Below are positions 5,740 to 7,105 of a DNA stretch of 7,105 nt, piece after piece. The number at the start of each line of letters is the position of its first letter. Position 1 is the first letter of the stretch. This DNA comes from DASQDT01 sp036380435 (GTDB lineage Bacteria; Acidobacteriota; Blastocatellia; Pyrinomonadales; Pyrinomonadaceae). The notes below the pieces were generated by a model. The model was not told the origin of the DNA. It saw only the letters and a program-made list of their open reading frames with translations, and did no database searches. The position numbers and the translations under genes were made by a program. The stretch is from positions 1-7,105 of the forward strand of contig DASVES010000091.1 in the NCBI GenBank assembly GCA_036380435.1, given 5' to 3'.

Positions 5740-6508
5740 ACTTAACGACCCCGCGCTTCGAGGTTTCGATGAAGCGGACGAGTTCTTCGACCTCGGCGGA
5801 GCCGGCGAGTTCTTCGCGGACGCGCTGGAGCGCTTGCGTCGTGTTGAGCTTGGCGGAGAGGAGCAGGCGGAAGGCGTGGTGGAGCGCATCGACCGTCTCC
5901 TGCGGATAGCCGCGCCGGCGCATGCCGACCGTGTTGAGGCCGTAGCAGCGGGCGTGGTTGCCGACCGTGAGCGCAAACGGCATCGCGTCTTTGACGACGA
6001 CCGAGTAGCCGCCGACGTAAGCCTCGCGGCCGACGCGGCAGAACTGGTGGACTCCCGAGTAGGCCCCGATGTTCGCGCCGTCGGCGACCTCGACGTGGCC
6101 GGCGAGCGTGGCGGCGTTCGCCATGATGACGTCGTTGCCGATGAGACAGTCGTGCGCGACGTGGGCCTGCGCCATGAGCAGACAGTCGTCGCCCACGGAG
6201 GTGAGCATCCCGCCGCCCTCCGTGCCGCGGTGGACGGTCGCGAACTCGCGCACCTGACAGCGGCGTCCGATGCGCGTCTCGGCCGGCTCGCCGCGGTACT
6301 TCAAGTCCTGCGGGGCGAGTCCGACGGAGACGAAGGGAAAGAAGTGCGTGTCTTCGCCGACCGTGGTGCGCCCCTCGACGACGCAGTGTGAGTCGAGCCG
6401 CGCGCGCGCGCCCAAACGCACCTCGCCGCCGACGATGCAGTAGGGGCCGACCTGCGCGTCGTCCGCGATCTCCGCGCCGGGGCTGACCACTGCGGTGGGG
6501 TGAATCAT
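5738..6508 (-). CDS. lpxA: Acyl-ACP--UDP-N-acetylglucosamine O-acyltransferase LpxA
   Basis: The 256-residue protein catalyses the first step of lipid A synthesis, moving a 3-hydroxyacyl chain from ACP to the 3-OH of UDP-GlcNAc in the cytoplasm. The N-terminal part is a left-handed beta-helix of hexapeptide repeats (for example IHPTAV, AQVGPY, DCLIGN, HVEVAD) and the last 70 or so residues form the C-terminal helical domain. With a constant offset of six from E. coli LpxA, the catalytic His125 is His119, and His122, His144 and His160 correspond to His116, His138 and His154. The hydrocarbon-ruler position Gly173 is Gly167, and His191 is His185. The frame extends upstream to a TTG within the neighbouring repeat, giving a non-family leader. 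The ATG at 6508 (MIHPTAVVSPGAEI) is the supported start and gives a length close to the usual 262. It lies between fabZ and lpxI, with no clear Shine-Dalgarno sequence. Confidence 0.97.
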   Translation of the reverse strand: MIHPTAVVSPGAEIADDAQVGPYCIVGGEVRLGARARLDSHCVVEGRTTVGEDTHFFPFVSVGLAPQDLKYRGEPAETRIGRRCQVREFATVHRGTEGGGMLTSVGDDCLLMAQAHVAHDCLIGNDVIMANAATLAGHVEVADGANIGAYSGVHQFCRVGREAYVGGYSVVVKDAMPFALTVGNHARCYGLNTVGMRRRGYPQETVDALHHAFRLLLSAKLNTTQALQRVREELAGSAEVEELVRFIETSKRGVVK

Positions 6509-6511
6509 TTC

Positions 6512-6599
6512 AAGTAAAAAGGTAAAAGGCAAAAGGCAAAAGTAAGAAGCACGGCCACGGGTCTTCCACTTTTGCCTTTTGCCTTTTTACTTTTGCCTT
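6512..6599. repeat. Inverted repeat built of AAAAGGC heptamers
   Basis: The left arm holds tandem 7-mers AAAAGGT, AAAAGGC, AAAAGGC, AAAAGTA (6517-6544). The right arm (6568-6599) is made of the complementary GCCTTTT units. A 20-bp core (6524-6543 and 6568-6587) pairs perfectly around a 24-base loop, and the outer parts are similar with mismatches or a bulge. The element fills the 91-base gap between the fabZ stop (6600-6602) and the lpxA ATG (6508). It differs completely in unit sequence from the lpxA-lpxI repeat but shares its 7-base period and its placement. Confidence 0.9.
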
Positions 6600-7052
6600 T
6601 CAAGCGAGGCTGCCGCGGGGGGCGATGATGCTCATGATGTCGGCCTCGGCGGCCGGCTGCCCATCGACGGTCGCCACGCCGCGCATCTTCTGCACGCGGC
6701 TCCCCAGGCGAATCGGCGTCACTTCCAGCCGCAGCGTGTCGCCGGGGACGACGGGGCGGCGGAAGCGCGCCGCGTCGATGCCGCTAAAGAGCACCAGCTT
6801 GTCGGCGCGGTCTTCCATCTGCCCGAGGACGTAGACGGCCCCGACCTGAGCGAGCGCCTCGACGATGAGGACGCCGGGCATGACGGGCGCGCCGGGGAAG
6901 TGGCCCTGAAAAAAATGGTCGCCCATCGTAACCTGCTTGATGCCGACGATGCGCTCGCCCGCGACAAACTCGACGATGCGGTCAACGAGCAGAAAGGGGT
7001 AGCGATGCGGGAGGATGCGCTGGATGGCCTGAGCGTCGAGTGGGATCTGCAT
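6600..7052 (-). CDS. fabZ: 3-hydroxyacyl-[acyl-carrier-protein] dehydratase FabZ
   Basis: The 150-residue protein is a full-length FabZ. It dehydrates 3-hydroxyacyl-ACP to trans-2-enoyl-ACP in the fatty acid elongation cycle and so competes with LpxA for 3-hydroxyacyl-ACP. The N-terminal block ILPHRYPFLLVDRI is the family signature. The active-site block GHFPGAPVMPGVLIVEALAQ contains His51 and Glu65, which correspond to E. coli His54 and Glu68. FSGIDAARFRRPVVPGDTL is the second conserved block. The ATG at 7052 precedes the conserved sequence by the usual short stretch; there is no clear Shine-Dalgarno sequence. It is the first gene of the cluster visible here, and lpxA follows on the same strand after a palindromic gap. 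The fabZ-lpxA neighbourhood is a standard one in Gram-negative bacteria; lpxD or lpxC often precede it but would lie outside the window. Confidence 0.97.
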   Translation of the reverse strand: MQIPLDAQAIQRILPHRYPFLLVDRIVEFVAGERIVGIKQVTMGDHFFQGHFPGAPVMPGVLIVEALAQVGAVYVLGQMEDRADKLVLFSGIDAARFRRPVVPGDTLRLEVTPIRLGSRVQKMRGVATVDGQPAAEADIMSIIAPRGSLA

Positions 7053-7061
7053 AACAATACC

Positions 7062-7089
7062 GTAAATGGTAAATCGTTAATCGTAAATA
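7062..7089. repeat. Tandem heptamer array (consensus GTAAATC) upstream of fabZ
   Basis: Four consecutive 7-mers read GTAAATG, GTAAATC, GTTAATC, GTAAATA. The array begins nine bases upstream of the fabZ start codon and is AT-rich against a GC-rich background. By analogy with the two palindromes in the gaps downstream it may be the left arm of an inverted repeat whose right arm lies past the window end; no right arm is visible in the 16 remaining bases. Confidence 0.75.
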
Positions 7090-7105
7090 GATTTGGTTCG
7101 GGTCG

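Overview
The window is GC-rich and densely coded. It looks like chromosomal DNA from a Gram-negative, outer-membrane-bearing bacterium, since it carries three genes linked to lipid A synthesis. Three things suggest an Acidobacteriota-type genome (Blastocatellia-like): high GC, mostly weak or absent Shine-Dalgarno sequences, and AT-rich tandem heptamer repeats filling the gaps between genes. That assignment is an inference from style and not from any marker gene. There is no rRNA, tRNA, CRISPR array, transposase or phage gene in the window.

Left part (1-2092). The window opens inside the last 61 codons of a + strand gene whose visible part has an H-x3-C-x2-C zinc motif like that of zinc-binding anti-sigma factors. 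After a 266-base gap with a candidate promoter comes a well-supported + strand gene (454-1605). It encodes a three-helix membrane protein of unknown function with a Lys/Glu-rich cytoplasmic segment and a Pro/Thr-rich external loop. It converges on a - strand hotdog acyl-CoA thioesterase of the YciA type (1667-2092).

Middle (2093-4740). A 403-base divergent intergenic region separates the thioesterase from a 726-residue exported protein (2496-4676). That protein has the fold signature of an M1 (aminopeptidase N-like) metallopeptidase followed by about three TPR repeats. All three zinc ligands and the GxMEN glutamate appear to be replaced, so it is probably a pseudo-peptidase. A near-perfect 18-bp hairpin terminator follows at 4698-4740.

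Right part (4741-7105, - strand). The transcription order is fabZ, lpxA, lpxI. FabZ makes enoyl-ACPs for fatty acids. LpxA uses a 3-hydroxyacyl-ACP for the first step of lipid A synthesis. LpxI cleaves UDP-2,3-diacylglucosamine to lipid X. The two gaps inside this cluster (86 and 91 bases) are almost wholly occupied by large inverted repeats whose arms are tandem 7-mers: TTCAAAG in one and AAAAGGC in the other. A third 7-mer array (GTAAATC) lies just upstream of fabZ and runs towards the window edge. These repeats contain in-frame TTG codons that falsely lengthen lpxA and lpxI, so the ATG starts given here are the ones supported by the family N-termini.

I saw no clearly new multi-gene system. 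The strongest leads are the apparently dead M1-TPR protein and the set of period-7 intergenic palindromes sharing one architecture but using different unit sequences.
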